From Cladobotryum mycophilum (taxonomy: Eukaryota > Ascomycota > Sordariomycetes > Hypocreales > Hypocreaceae), in assembly GCA_036429605.1 (NCBI GenBank), contig CM071590.1, positions 744,001 to 808,000 on the forward strand: a stretch of 64,000 bases of DNA. Direction: 5' to 3'. Each line of letters starts with the position of its first letter. The first letter of the stretch is position 1. Of this stretch, positions 1 to 12,586 are shown in pieces. The notes beneath the pieces are model-generated. The model was not told the origin of the DNA. It saw nothing but the letters and a program-made list of their open reading frames with translations, and did no database searches. A program made the position numbers and the translations under genes.

Positions 1-1699
1 CTGGCATCGCGGCCGTCGGCCTTTCTCTCGAAGTGAGCATCATTCACTCTTTTCAGCTATCAATATCCGGATCCAAGATCTTTCGCCTTGTTCCGTACTC
101 CAAGAGAAAAAGCTTTCACAAAATTGACTCGCTCTCTTCCACTTCTCTCCTACAACTTGAGATTAGAAACAGAGCCTCGACGTCTGTTAATATTGGTAGT
201 TGCCAGCCGAGCCAGCAGTCGTCTTATCGCTTTTACCTGAATATGCCGTGTAGAAAGTCCGATCAGATAATGATCCACCAACCGGCATAGGGCTGGATCA
301 ATGACGCGATATCGGCCCGGGGTGATTGTGACCTTGAGAGATAATTATCAGAATGAGTCGGTCCGTGATAAGACAATCTTGAACGTCAAACATATCGAAA
401 AGCTCAAGTCCAATTGGGGGGGGGGCTTACCGTATGTCCTCGTATATCGACGTCGCTCATTGGCCGTCACGATTCATATTGATTCCACAAGACTAGATGG
501 CATCTAATAGTGACGACTGTTGCGGATCGTAAAATGTGACCAATTTTTCACTTTCCCAATCCCCTTTTGTAAGCGGTTTTGATCTCTTTTTTTTTTTTGC
601 CAACGTCGCATCCCCCACTGTCGGTGCTGCCTCATATACTCGACAAATAGATTCAGTAGGGGAAAGACGCGTCTGCAGCGTTATTTGCCTAAATAGGAAT
701 CTACCAGGAGAGGCAATTGTCCGGGGGCGGAGGATATATGGACAAACTCGCAATCGGGAAGACACTCACTTCAGCAGGTACACACACAGCCCAGGTCTTT
801 TTTTATCATCTATACCAACCCTGTCAGGTCAGCAGGATAGTGTTCCAAATAGGATTTTCCTCATTGAGTCAAAACGGCGTGCTTGAGTTTTTTGTATTCC
901 TTAGTTCGGCGCAGAGGTGTGTGAAGGTGCTTGACTCGTTGATATAACGGCCCCCAGAAGCGCCAGCCTTGCGGGGACGCCCGTTCCGTGTGATCATAGC
1001 GGCCGTCCCCCAAAGCCATGCCATGGCATTCTTGATCTTTTCTTCGCGCGCACATGTTATTGGTGGAATTTAGGAGGGGTCAGTAGACAGACACTGATGA
1101 AAATTGCGTATCGATTAGATCCTCGGGCCCCCAATTGATGTGCCCGCATATTCTCCACAAGCTTCAGGGGATCGTGTGGCTTCTGTGGCGGAACATCTCG
1201 CCCGCAGATCTCCATCTATCAGCGAGCACATGTCACCTGAACAGTCCAGATAGCAAAATGGATGCTACTGCCTCTAATACAGACCCTAGTATAGAACGAC
1301 ATGAGATGTAATTCTCCACTAACCCAAATGTGAGATTCGGACCAAACTTATGCCATGTTTACCCGACTGGAACGTCATCTTGTAAGGTCAGGGTTATAAC
1401 AACTACGGTAAGCTTTCAAGTCAGACTCAAGAGCATATCAAGTGGCGGGCAGTCATGGCGGTAAAACACATGAAAATAACACAATACGGCTGAATTACTG
1501 AGATCTATGATATCTATTCTAAAATTCTTCACGTGCAAATCAACAACTCTCATTGAGTCGACATACCCTAGATCCCAGACCTGAAATCCAAGTTTCCGTT
1601 TTACCATTACCGTACCACCAATGCTACCCCACTCCATATCTTCTCTTCGTACATCATGTCCTGTTTAACCATGTCACAGTACCCCCCATGTTGCTCCCC
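1..1699. other. Intergenic, no gene recognised
   Basis: I see no convincing gene here. Open frames are short, lack family resemblance and conflict with each other. A run of ten G lies at 416-425 and a T run at about 588-597. The segment is downstream of the calpain gene and presumably holds its 3' end and flanking sequence. Confidence 0.5.
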
Positions 1700-4506
1700 T
1701 CAGCTCGCACCGTGCACGCCTCCCGCATTGGCTTGCGCGTCATCAAGATCTACTGGACCTTTCTCACCCATGCCATCTTCGGGAAGCTCGCCGCCTTCCA
1801 TGACTGTGGAAAGCTCCAATGCCGAATCCTTGGAGTAGACGCGAATGCCCACAATACATACAGCGTTCCATGGCGCAGGCATCTTCTCCTCCTCGGTGTC
1901 ATAGTCATCTCGCGGCGGGGGCACCGGGTGCGGGAACGAGCGTGGTCGACGGGTGTAGTCATCGCTACTATAGAGCTCCTCCCAGTCTTCCACGGGCGAA
2001 TCGGATGAGTTGCCATCTGACTCTTCCGCTGCAGGTGTTGTGGCTACGGTGGTAGTGGTCGTAGTAGTCACGGTAGTCACGACTCCTTTGGGATCGTCCG
2101 TGGTGCTTGGCTCAGCAGGTGGAGGCCCGCTAACTGGTGGCACATCCTGTTGCTTGTCTTGCGATGGGAAGAAGCTAGCCTCCTCAGTCTTTGGCGTATC
2201 TTGGGGCGTAGCCTGCGGAGTGTCTTGCGGAGTGTCTTGCGGAGAACCGCTCGAATCTGAGACATTGGAGCCATCATTGATTGACATCTTGGCGACATCA
2301 TCAGCTACTGCTGATTCCTCAGATGGTGACTTGTCCTCTTTGCTCCCTTCCTGACTTTCTGTTTTCTTCTCGTCGATCGCTTTGGTAGCTTCTTCATCCT
2401 TTGTGGTCTGTTCCTGCTTCTTGAGTTCTTTTTGTTTCTCCTTCTTTTCATTATTCTTCTTGGTTTGCTTCTTGGTCACATCGCGGGTGATGTGACGGCG
2501 CTCCCACTGCCTTCTTCGTTCTTGCTGACGGAAAGAGGAGGCCTTCTTCTGGTCTCTTTGCTTCCTGAGCTTGGCGACCCTTTCCATGTGATTCCAAGCC
2601 TTGCTATGTGCCAGGTCGTAAGCATATCCAACCTGAGAAAGTTTCTCATTCTCAACTCTGTCTTTGCATTCGCGCTTAACCACCTCTTCCACAGAGGGTA
2701 TATCTGAATCGCGCTGACCAGTCACTTTTAGATATACGACATAGCTGCCAGCGGGCAGGTCAGGGAGCTCAACAGAGACCGATCGCTTCATGAAGTAATT
2801 TCCATGAGATCGAACGATGTAATCCTCTGCGTGTGGTCTTCCCTTGTAGTGTAGCCGGAAATGAAGACGGAAGCTGTATTGACCTTGAAGACCCTTGAAG
2901 TATCGGCCATCAAGCTGCGACAAGACCAAGACAAGAGGCGAGTCCTTGGTCAACTTGATGTGGAACTTTTCATGATATTCAGCCTTCCATGGCACGTCAA
3001 CGGCGATCCACTGCTGACAGCAACGCCAGTCGGGGTCCCGGAACAAACGAGTTCTGTCGAAATGTGTATATTTGCGAACAAGATCCTCGAATGATATCCA
3101 GAAAACTGAGTCACTGCCAAACTTGTGGCCCAGTTCCTCCTGGACCTCGGAGGTCCATTCTTTCGAGCCATCACTCCATGGTCCTTCCCAGAGACCCTTT
3201 CGAATCTCACCCCACGGGTTGCGGAGCTTGACCAGACGCTGACCAGACTTGAGTGTGCGGGCGTCCATGACGACATAGGCGTGGGCCTCACTGATTCCGT
3301 CGCGCTGACCATAGCCATGCTCTAGTAGACCGGTTGAGCAGCCGAACATGAATTCCTGATTGACCTTGGACATCTCGTTGTCCCAGAACGCATCAAGATC
3401 CAGGATGTCGGATGACAGGAGCTCTGTGGTGACACCTCCAGACAGATCCTCTAGACCCTCTCCTATCCAACCACCGTTGAGCGATGCAAAATCGCCATGT
3501 GCCTTGGCGTAGGCCTTCTCAAGAAGCGGTACCCAGGTCTCGTTCTGATCTTTGCACTGAGCAAAGAACAGAGCCTTTGAGCCTGTTTGGTACGTCTTGC
3601 GGTAGACACTCTCAACATCTTCCCGATCAATTTGCTGGAGAAGATCACGTTGCATACTTGGAGAGTCCCAGCAAGGAGACTTCAAGTATAGCTTATCATC
3701 AATGATGGAATAGATCCATTCTCCATCTCTGTGAAAGACAAATCCGTAGATGCCAATCTCTGTGCTTTGGTCAGTCCATGATTCCAACTGATCGAAATAG
3801 GTGGCTCTTACTTGTGTCATATGCAACGCAGGTTCGCTGTATACCATTCTCGACATTTGACAGCGCTGTCAAGCTGGCCATGATCCAGCAGTCGCCAATG
3901 TTGCCTTGCTTGATGTCGCTGCCGTTCACATTCTTCATGAAGGTCGGCTTCTCAAAGATTTCATGGACACGTTTCACCGCCTTGGGTACAGTGGCCTTGG
4001 AGCCCAGCAAGGTTGTCCGGGTAATCTCAAATTTTTCGCAGCCAATGTAGTTGAGGCAGTTGCCCTTTTGATACTTCAGATCCCAATCCTGTGTATGACA
4101 GTTAGTACAAAAGGCCAGAATGAAAGCTCTCAATAGGACTCACCAAATCCCAACCTGGGTCACGATAGCGCATGTTGACACGTTTGCATTCCTGGACAAT
4201 TTTCTGTACTTTGCGGCGACACTCTTCAACAGCGCGCTCATAACCCTCGGAGAGAAGCTCATTGGGCCGATCTGAACTGGATTGTGGTACAACTGGATCA
4301 AATGGGAGGACGCAGAGCGCCTTGTGAAACTTGCGATTTGAGAATTTCTTCCATATCCGATTGATGGAATGTTGAGGGGGCAGTCTCTTCTTTTTCTTCT
4401 TCTTCTGGTCTTGGCTGGTATTGGAAGATGCGGGCTGCGCTCGCGGACGACGCGGGTCATCCGACTCCTCGGACGAGCTATAACCATGCATTTTGACTGG
4501 ACTCAA
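1700..4506 (-). CDS. Calpain-family (C2) cysteine protease, 3 exons, 899 aa
   Basis: Predicted cytosolic calcium-type papain-fold protease (calpain family). Exons 4506-4144, 4088-3812 and 3759-1700 join in frame; introns of 55 and 52 bp have GTGAGT/ACACAG and GTAAGA/CACAG ends. Residues about 1-120 hold a Ser/Asp-rich start and a Lys-rich stretch. The protease core has QGNIGDCW with catalytic Cys188, EAHAYVV with His373 and LRNPWG with Asn394, so the triad is complete. A C2-like beta domain follows, then a long Lys/Glu-rich segment and a disordered Ser/Thr/Pro tail with short PQDTPQ-type repeats. There is no MIT domain as in PalB, so it is not the pH-signalling calpain. An alternative start is the in-frame Met at 4491. 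The family assignment is secure; the substrate is unknown. Confidence 0.9.
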
Positions 4507-7500
4507 TTGAGAAATCTGATGGGCTATAACAGTGACGGTGCTTCAATGAGATGTTGGAATGGTAAAGCACGCCTCTCCTTTGCCCTTTACTGAGTGGTGA
4601 CTAGGATTGTGGATGATAGGAATGATCAATTCCACTTGCTGGCTTGAGTTGATGTCAAGAGTCAAAGACCAGCTGATATGCTTGATCAATGTTTTCTAGT
4701 AACGAAGTGTGCTTGGTAGGGTAATTGATGGGTGTCAGGGAAAGGGGGAGATTTCTAGAACTTGGAAGCAGGGTATGAAACCGCACGGCTTCATGGGTAT
4801 AAATAAGGACAATGGTCAAACCACTTGAGCAGAGAGTTAAGGGAAGGCGCCCGGGAAGGGATCGGAGGGATCTGACTAGATCCTGAAAAAACGCAAACTA
4901 ACTCGGCTCACCGACAAGACGAGGTAGACGTTGGTAAAGATACCAACTTGACCGACAAAGACCAAGACTCGCTCATTGGATGTAAAGAAGCAAGCTGCAA
5001 TGGGACGGCGGTCCGTAAACCGGGCTGAGAGTCTGAGACAGACCCTGTGGGGTGCACTATTGTTCGGCTTTGGTGGGACTAACGGGGAGCCGCTGCGGCT
5101 TGTCATCCGTGCTCGGTACTGTATGGAGCAGTATGGAGCACGGTGATGCCAAAAAGCCCACTAAAGCCTGCCACGAATCAGCCATCATCTTGCTCACCAA
5201 AGAAGATGATCAGATGTGGCATTTGACGGGGGTTCCGGTCATTCTCCTCGTAGCGGCCGCAACATGGAGAAAAAAGAAAGAAAGAAAGAAAGAAAGAAAA
5301 AAATACTCGTCTTGGGCAGTGTTGACGGCAATGCTAGGTTGGCAGTGTTCTATTCATTGGTGGAGTCAGGGGCGGGTGGTGGTGGTAGTGGTGGTAGTGG
5401 TGAGAACTGCGGTGACCAGAAGGAGGAATGAGTTGGGTGCTACAGTTGCATCGATGTTTGTGAGGGAATGGTCCGTAGAATCCGTGTCTGAATTGTCTGT
5501 GATATCCTTCTTACCCATTTAGTATCGTCCTAAAACGCAGATCTGCTGACATGTTGATTTCTATTCGTACACATTCGGATTCAGTTTACTTCCAAAAATA
5601 CCGGTCAGCAGTTATCTCGCAAAAAGTTTCGTTAAGACGTTGGCGATGACCAACTCCACCTGAATCGTGATGGATCCACAAGGGTCCGCCCCCTGAAGTT
5701 GTGGGGTCTGAATGGAGGCATCCGTGCTGTGTGTGTGTGTGTCCAGTCGTGCCAGTCCAGCTGTTAGCGCTGAACGGATTCGAGTGCAGTGGAAGGATTG
5801 GATGATATTTTAGGGGTCCAAGTTGGATGGCAAACAACGGCTCTCTCATCCATTGGGGGACAAGTGGCACGTCAGGTCGACCAGTACACGCTTTTCTCCG
5901 TAGCGGATCTCGTCTGTTGGAAGCTGACCACCACTTTCAGTTCCGCACAAACAGAACAAATCGGCTGCTGCTGTCTGGTTGATCAAGACACATAGGCAAA
6001 AAAGGCCAATAATCGCAGGTAATCATGCGGGTGTATCACCGGCGTCGCATGGATCACCATCGCCACGCATCCGAAGACGGGATGAATTTGCTTAGTCTGT
6101 CTGTCTGGGGTTGTACTCATATTCATTGGCTATAACAGCCAGTCGCCAAGGCTTCGTGGTCTGCCAATCTGGCACTCAATCCCTAAACGAGTCCCCCTGT
6201 CGTACTCGGTCTCTGTACGAGAGACAAGGACAAAATCGTATATGAGATATGAGGATGATCAGGAGAAAACGAGGCCGTGACTGGAACTAACTGGGCTGTG
6301 GAAATTTGCAAAAGTAGCGCGCCAGACATTGCAACTCTGGAGTACGGAATACTGGAACAACAGATGGCGTCCAACGAATCTAGCAACGCCACTCACTATA
6401 ATGATGGAGGGCTGCGACAAGGTTATACGCTGTTGTATTCGAAGTGGACCAGGGACTTTCCAGAGTCTTGCGCCATCAAGGTGTTTGAGAATGCCCGTGA
6501 ACAACTTGTTCTCTCCTCTCCAATAGAGGGGGTGGGAGACCCCTAATCTGCCCCGACGACCATTGAGAGAAGATGGAATTGACAGCCGCCGCTGATGCCA
6601 CGCTCCATCTTGCACAGTGTCCGCTGAGACTGATAGCACCGGGACACCTCAATCATGCGGCCAAGCGGAGTGGCGGTAATCCTTTCCACAACGCCTGCTG
6701 TCTGTTGATGAGACGAGATGAGATGAGCTGATGATGCGGAGTTTCTCGTATCCAAACGAGGTTGAGGTTGCACAGCTCTGAAGGGATTCACGATGGCGAA
6801 GTCGATGGTTTACGAGTTTATTGCTCGAGGCTGAAAGTTGTTTTATCATGGATCCCATCCAATGGAGTGGACGGGTTGGATGCCGAAGGGGAGAAATATT
6901 TACAGGGGCAAACGATAGTGGACGCAGCGCTAAGCGAGTCAAAGACAGGGGGCTCCAGGCGGTTGGTTGTTGGCTGCAGCGATCCATGAATGCTTGTACC
7001 TTCCAGAACCCAGCCTGTGCTTTGTGCCTTCCGAATCCGGAGCTGGCCCAACTCTAGAGCCACCAAGTCGTCGTGAAGCTTCAGAACTGAGAATATCCGA
7101 ACACATCCCAGACGACGTTCATTGAATCAATGTATTATGCCTTGTTTACAAATCCAAATACTCAAGTTACTGTCATTTGTTTCTAGCGCTGCATCAGATG
7201 CGTTGCCCGAAAGGACAGATACGACATCAATCTTGCATAGTATCCAATCATCCAGTATCCATTTGAGGGATAAAACCAACATGAGCCCAGCAGATGAAGA
7301 ACAGCAACGCCCAAGGAGTGAGGCAGGCACTTACCGATGTCCATGATTCCTTCAATTGCAGAATCATCTCCCAACAGTGGATGATACCCGTATATCACCC
7401 CCAAAGTCATACCGACGTGATGGCGCTTGCAGGAGACTGTCCTGAGAGTAGATGGCAGTGCGAATAGCTACAATCGAACTGTCTAGGTAGTCTATCTTGA

Positions 7501-8402
7501 CTTACTTTGAAGCCATTCACTCGCGCGATGCTCATCAAAGCCAAAAATGCCCATTACGGCTGTGAAGTTAGTTTGTGTTGTACCACGCCCCTCGGCACAA
7601 CGGAGGAGAAAGGCTATACACCAAGCCTTGCGATTGCTACTCCACAGCCTCGACTTTCCCTTTCTATGAGAAGAAGCTTTCTCTTCAGTCTCGGGCAGTG
7701 TAGTTCGCATATTGAAGTGGGTAATGGGAAGTGGGCAGTGTGAGGAACCCACATCGGAGATGCCAGCGATAGCATCCAATCGTCTCCACTACACCAGGCG
7801 GCCCAGATTTTGCCTTTCAGAGCTTTTCGCGCATAGCGTTCAACCAAACTTCTTCGCGGTAAAACTTTGATGACCGGATGACTGTTCTGAAACCTTGCGT
7901 GGACGATCGCACAGGATGTGGGTCGTCAGATGGAGATGGCCTCGTATCTAAAGATCACCCTGTTGACATAAATTCACGCGGAATAACCTCAAAAACGCAC
8001 ACCGTACCTACACATTTCCATCCTTAGTCACCCCTATATAGTTGCAATATCTATATCTTCATGTTGATCAGTTTATTGTCCTCTACTTATATTCTCCCTG
8101 ATTAGAATTATAGCTTGCGATTAACTTCCAGATCTTACTTTAGAACAAACTCGTCTACTTATTTTTGACTTTGAGATGAGAAATTCTAAAGAGTGCCACT
8201 GAATTCAAGCATGTATAAATATCCTCCAAACACCATATCTTGTGAAGTCGATTTCCCCACTCACAATTAAGTCGACCAAGAACTATCGGCTACGAACAAT
8301 TCTGCACTCACCAATACCAGATCACAAGTTCTCAACGCCAAAACGAATACTAGCAAATACTCACAATAACTCTTTCACAACCACCATTCAGCTTAAGCCA
8401 AA
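4507..8402. other. Long intergenic region with microsatellites
   Basis: No gene is supported in these 3.9 kb. Simple repeats are visible: a (GAAA)n tract near 5275-5302, a GGT-rich tract near 5370-5402 and a (GT)n tract near 5728-5742. The longest open frame (5052-5522) runs through two of them and reads as low-complexity sequence, so it is not called. The right end carries the promoter of the gene at 8403. Confidence 0.5.
8213..8220 (+). promoter_or_regulatory. TATA-like box upstream of the 8403 gene
   Basis: TATAAATA lies about 185 bases upstream of the ATG at 8403, in an AC-rich leader without strong structure. Its position suits a core promoter with a leader of about 150 bases. Confidence 0.35.
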
Positions 8403-8984
8403 ATGTTCAACTCCAATCAAGAAGCACAGCACAGTCCTCACAAGCGGCGAAAGATGGACCACGTCAAACGGATTTGGCAACGTGTCAACCATGGCGAGCC
8501 AATGGATATAGACAATGCACAACAACCGAGGTCATTCGAGAGACCTCCTAGAGAGTGTATGAAGGAAGAAGTCGTTCATTCGGAAGCCCAGCTGCATCCT
8601 CAGCCCCTGCCCCCTCAGCCCCTACAGCCGCGCTCGCTAGAAGAAGGCAAGGTCATATTCTGGTCTTGCCCACGTTGCGCGGCTCTCCTCAACGCAGTTC
8701 GACTCCCTCCATGTCGGGAAACAGCAAAGGCTGTATATGAACAGCTTGAAGACAGGACACTTTTCTGCATACCCCTCGTGCCTCGGTCTCGGCAATTATG
8801 CTTATATTGCGAGACACACGATCATTGTCGGCTTTATAGAAGGAAGCCTGAGAGACCAGCATCCCACCCCCGGCTATGGATGTCGATGCTACAGCTCAAA
8901 TGCTTGCAGTCCTCCAAATCAGTGTTCCGTGATTCGTCAATACTATTGTCAATATGCCGGATACTAGGCACATATAGACTATAA
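8403..8984 (+). CDS. Hypothetical Cys/Pro-containing protein, 193 aa
   Basis: I do not recognise a family. The ATG sits in a good context (gccaaaATG). The first 80 residues are basic then polar, with a Pro/Gln-rich stretch (HPQPLPPQPLQP). A Trp-Ser-Cys-Pro-Arg-Cys motif follows, and a Cys-Leu-Tyr-Cys-Glu-Thr-His-Asp-His-Cys cluster about 50 residues later; the two pairs could bind zinc. The last 45 residues look less natural, and another frame there encodes a plausible end (start MDVDATAQ, stop near 8930), so a small unseen intron or frame slip near 8830-8870 is possible. Confidence 0.4.
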   Translation: MFNSNQEAQHSPHKRRKMDHVKRIWQRVNHGEPMDIDNAQQPRSFERPPRECMKEEVVHSEAQLHPQPLPPQPLQPRSLEEGKVIFWSCPRCAALLNAVRLPPCRETAKAVYEQLEDRTLFCIPLVPRSRQLCLYCETHDHCRLYRRKPERPASHPRLWMSMLQLKCLQSSKSVFRDSSILLSICRILGTYRL

Positions 8985-9034
8985 TAAATGGGATTCATTA
9001 TTCGCTATCTACTTGAATGTACAATACAAGTGAC

Positions 9035-10379
9035 TCATGTATCCGCAGACACTGGCGCATTGATATTCTTCTTGGCTCCATGCGCTCCAGAACTGCCTTC
9101 AATTTCCTGCGGGAAATCTCCAGCCGGGGCTACGTTTACCGTCGCATTTACCTTCATGGTTCCGTATGTTTGAGAGCTGTTTTCCGGATCCCCTAGCGCG
9201 TCGTTCGTAGGTACCATGAGCCTCTGGTTCTTCTTCTCGATGCGTCGTCTCCATACCGGGTAGATGACCACGGATGAGATTCCGACCACCACAAAGACGC
9301 CGCAGATGGATCCTCCAATGATGTCGAAATGGTCGCCAATTGCTGATACGCCGTCCCAGAACCTTCCTGGAGGGTCTGCCACGTTTTGAACCAAGGACAG
9401 GACCTGAATGATACCGATGAATGCGGAGACGAAGACGGTAATGCCAGTGAGAACAATGGAGTAGTATAGGATCGCGACGGTATCTCGTGAGAAGGCCTTG
9501 GAAGTATACAGAGCCATCATCAGGGCGCCGTCGGTGGTATCGAGGAGACACATGCCAGCTAACGATGTTAAGAAGAGTCCAATGGCGCTAGGTGATGAAC
9601 TTACCTGTAAAAAGCACTGGGAAGATGAGGATCAGCCAGATGCTTGTTCCTTGCACGGCTTGGATACTCGCAATTCCAATCAGGGCAATTTCACTACTCG
9701 TATCAAATCCGAGGCCGAAAACTACGCCCAATGGGTACATCTTCCAAGGACGATCAATCGCCTTGAAGAGGAACTTGAAGACCCTAGAAAGAAAGCCCCC
9801 GCCCTCGAGCTTGAATTGCCCGTCGGCACCAGCCGCTGCACCATCGACAACCTCATTTGGATCCTGTCCATTTAGCAATTGCTGACGTCGTGCAGCAAGA
9901 ATAGCTTTGAGTCGCTGGACGAGCTTGTACAGCACCCAGCCGTTCCCCACGCACAGGATGAGGAGGAAAGCTCCGCTGACACTCGTGCCGACGATGTTCC
10001 CCACCCGCTGAAATCCATCAAATTTCTTCCTCAAGGCTCCACTCGTCGCAGCGACAGCGATACACGTGATGACCACAATGGTGCTGTGCCCCAGTGAGAA
10101 GAACGTGCCGACTGTAGCTGGTCGCTGGCCCGAGGCGATGAGGCGACGGGTCATCAAGTCAATGGCGGAGATGTGATCTGCGTCGAGGGCATGGCGGAGA
10201 CCGAAGGAGTAGGACAGAGCAGCGGTCCCAATGAGTGCGGGGTGAAAGTGAAGGACGATGCCGACCGCGACCCAGACGATGATGTTGACGATGATGAGAA
10301 GCGAGATGATGAAGATGCTCTGCGGAGGGAGGCCCTTGAGGAATTTTGGGGTCGGAATCTGAGAGAGTCGCGGCGTCAT
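9035..10379 (-). CDS. Nickel/cobalt transporter, NiCoT family, 2 exons, 432 aa
   Basis: Membrane permease for Ni2+ and/or Co2+ uptake (HoxN/NixA/Nic1-like), probably plasma membrane. Exons are 10379-9605 and 9558-9035, with a 46-bp intron (GTAAGT...TTAG) that restores the conserved GMCLLDTTDG motif. The family signature R-H-A-L-D-A-D-H-I (residues 62-70) in the second membrane segment is complete, as are LGHST and GLGFDTSSE. About eight hydrophobic segments alternate with a cytosolic loop around residues 150-190. The Thr/Asn-rich C-tail after the last segment is presumably cytosolic. Its likely physiological client is urease. Assignment is strong; metal preference cannot be read from sequence. 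Confidence 0.93.
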
Positions 10380-11441
10380 GGTGAAGTCGAGTTTGATAGC
10401 CTCTCAATGATATTCTTGGTGTTGGAGCTGGGAGCAGGTTGATGCGAAGCGTGTAATTCCTCCGAGACCCTCCCGTTACTTCACAAGACGCTCGATGGGT
10501 TAATGTATTATTCTCCCATTAGCTTGATGCGAACAAAGAGAAATGGAATCCAGCCTTTTTCTCCTCAGAAGATGTGGAATCTTTAAGTCGAGATGGCGGG
10601 TGGATGTTCTGGGCTTCTCATGTGGTGTGGCGGGGCTCCCCGCTCTGGCTGACTGGGGACGTGGAGGGGGATTGGCGGGAGACCAAGAGACAGACAGCCA
10701 CTTGAAGACGAGCTGGGAATCTATTTAGTAATGGTGATCTGAAATCCATATTATTGGGTGGCTTAACTTACAAATATTTCATTCAAACAAGAATCAGACC
10801 ATGTTGAATTTTGTCAATTTCTTTCTTGTTCATGAGAAAATTATCATTCATGTTATCTTGACACCCCACATTAGAGGGGTCTCGGTTACCGCCAATCCAT
10901 TTGTTCTTATCTTTGACTAACTAATACGTAAATGAGAATGGTAGTTTCGGCATTTGACTGATGCTCTTACTATTTAGGCATAATGCTAGCCTTCATAGCG
11001 GATAATTATCGATGGTTTAGGCGTTGGCCTGTGAAATATCCTGTTCTTGTCCCTTGCAGATAGTCGACTATGACTCTAGGTTATGGTGGGGGAGGAGATT
11101 GGTACGGCATTTGGTAATGGCAATTCATGGTGATGGTGTATCAAGTGTCTGGTTGCCCGTTTCTACGTACACCAGTCAAATAACTATTGCTGTTTTTTTC
11201 TTAAAGCACATACCCCATGTATTGAACCCTGCAGTAATTAGGGGGATTCCAAAGAAAACAAACGAAGAATTAGAAAAAATGGACGAATTCATTAATTAAG
11301 TATGTGGGTTGTTGTTCTTCAGATGTGATCTGCTCACTTGCGCTTAAATGGTGTAAATTCATTGCTTCTTGCTACATTCAGCAGGACTAATACAGCGCAT
11401 ATAACAAATAAACGCATAGTACTAGACTATATGCTACCTAC
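10380..11441. other. Intergenic region with possible transporter remnant
   Basis: About 1.06 kb between the nickel transporter promoter and the 3' end of the dehydrogenase. Most of it is AT-leaning and without coding signal. Near 11200-11299 a short stretch resembles the end of an MFS sugar transporter and is listed separately. Confidence 0.5.
11189..11299 (+). pseudogene. Possible decayed 3' end of an MFS sugar transporter
   Basis: The frame ending at 11299 reads ...IPKKTNEELEKMDEFIN then stop. This resembles the family-typical ending of hexose transporters (PETKG-x-x-LEEMDE) after a hydrophobic stretch (ITIAVFFLKHIP). Nothing upstream is recognisable as the rest of a transporter. It is a weak call from a short motif; chance is possible. 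Confidence 0.25.
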
Positions 11442-12586
11442 TTAATCAAGAGTCTTGAGAAGAGCGGCAGAGACCTTTGCTGCCTCTGCATTCAGGGCAT
11501 CTATCTCGGCATGCACGAACGGTATACCCGTCTTCTCCCTCTCCTGCTGTCTCAGTTGCTCAATTTCGCCTGGAAAATAGATGCGATCCACCCCAGCAGC
11601 CTTTTCAGACCCCACGACCTTTTCATATAGATACTGCATCCTTTCGCGAAACTCGTCCAGCCCCATGAACAAATCAGGCTTAATGGCCACCAGGAAATGC
11701 CCCACGTCAGCCGGCTTGGATGGATCATATGGGTTCGTTACGCCCCCAGCAAAAGCTGAGCCGGACAAGACCCCGGAAAACACATCCATCATGATAGCCA
11801 ACCCTGATCCCTTCGGACCGCCCATGGGTAGCATGACGCCGCCGAGTGCCGCCTCCGGGTCTTCGGTGGGCCGGCCGTCGGCATCCAGAGCCCAGTCTAG
11901 AGGTATTTGCTCCCCACGCCTTTTGGCCTTGTATATCTTGCCCCTTGCCGCCACCGAGGGAGCCATATCCAGGATAAAGTTGGACGACGAGTCCTTGCCC
12001 GGCGCGCCAGCCGCTATAGGCGACACCCCTAGCAATTTGCTTTTGCCGCCAAATGCGGGAAGCGCGGGTGACGAATTCGTGAACACGAGACTCATCATGT
12101 CTGCGTCGATGGCCTGTTGAACGAGCCAGGCACTCATGCCAAAGTGGTTCGAGTGCTTGATGCTGGCCATGCCGATGCCGTACACGCGTGCCGATTCGAT
12201 GGCGGCCTTCATACCCGCATGGGCACTTATGAAGCCAAATGCATTGCGTCCATCGACTTGTGTGACAACCGGTGTCACTTGGTTAAGTTCAGGCTGTGCA
12301 GCAGCGTCCAGGACACCCTGCCGGACGCGCTCCATGTAAGAGGGGATGCGATTGATGCCGTGCGATTCAACGCCCTGATCATATTAATTGAATAACTGAC
12401 TTTAGTATACTTGGCTGTGCATCACGAAATACGCACTCGAAGATCTGCCGCCACAAGGCACTTGGCTACAATTGCGGCATTCTCCTCTGATGCGCCATTG
12501 CCTTTGAGGATGTCTTGAACCAAACGTCGAGCTTCCTCGGCAGCGACGAAAACGCGGCTGGAATTTTCTGCCTGTTCTGATTCCAT
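11442..12586 (-). CDS. Malate/L-lactate dehydrogenase (Ldh_2 family), 2 exons, 360 aa
   Basis: NAD(P)-dependent 2-hydroxyacid dehydrogenase of the YlbC/MDH2 fold, which is unrelated to classical LDH. Members oxidise malate, lactate, ureidoglycolate or similar 2-hydroxyacids. Exons 12586-12437 and 12374-11442 join in phase 0 across a 62-bp intron (GTGCGT...ATCAG). Visible motifs are VESHGINR at the exon junction, IKHSNHFGMSAW with the probable catalytic His, and the Gly-rich MGGPKGSGLAIMMD segment of the nucleotide site. Length is typical. It lies 467 bp downstream of the cyclase gene on the same strand, so membership in a triterpenoid locus is conceivable but not supported. No signal peptide or peroxisomal tail is seen. 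Confidence 0.9.

Noticed and set aside
416..430. Recurring long G runs next to CTTACC or GTAAGG (416, 20870, 27883) as a repeated element
   Set aside because: The flanks do not otherwise match and orientations differ; these look like independent homopolymer tracts.
1553..2354. Plus-strand open frames antisense to the calpain gene
   Set aside because: They are shadows of the Ser/Thr/Pro-rich calpain tail on the opposite strand.
5052..5522. 156-codon open frame near microsatellites
   Set aside because: The translation is dominated by KKERKKERKK and VVVVVV from GAAA and GGT repeats; no conserved domain or intron structure.
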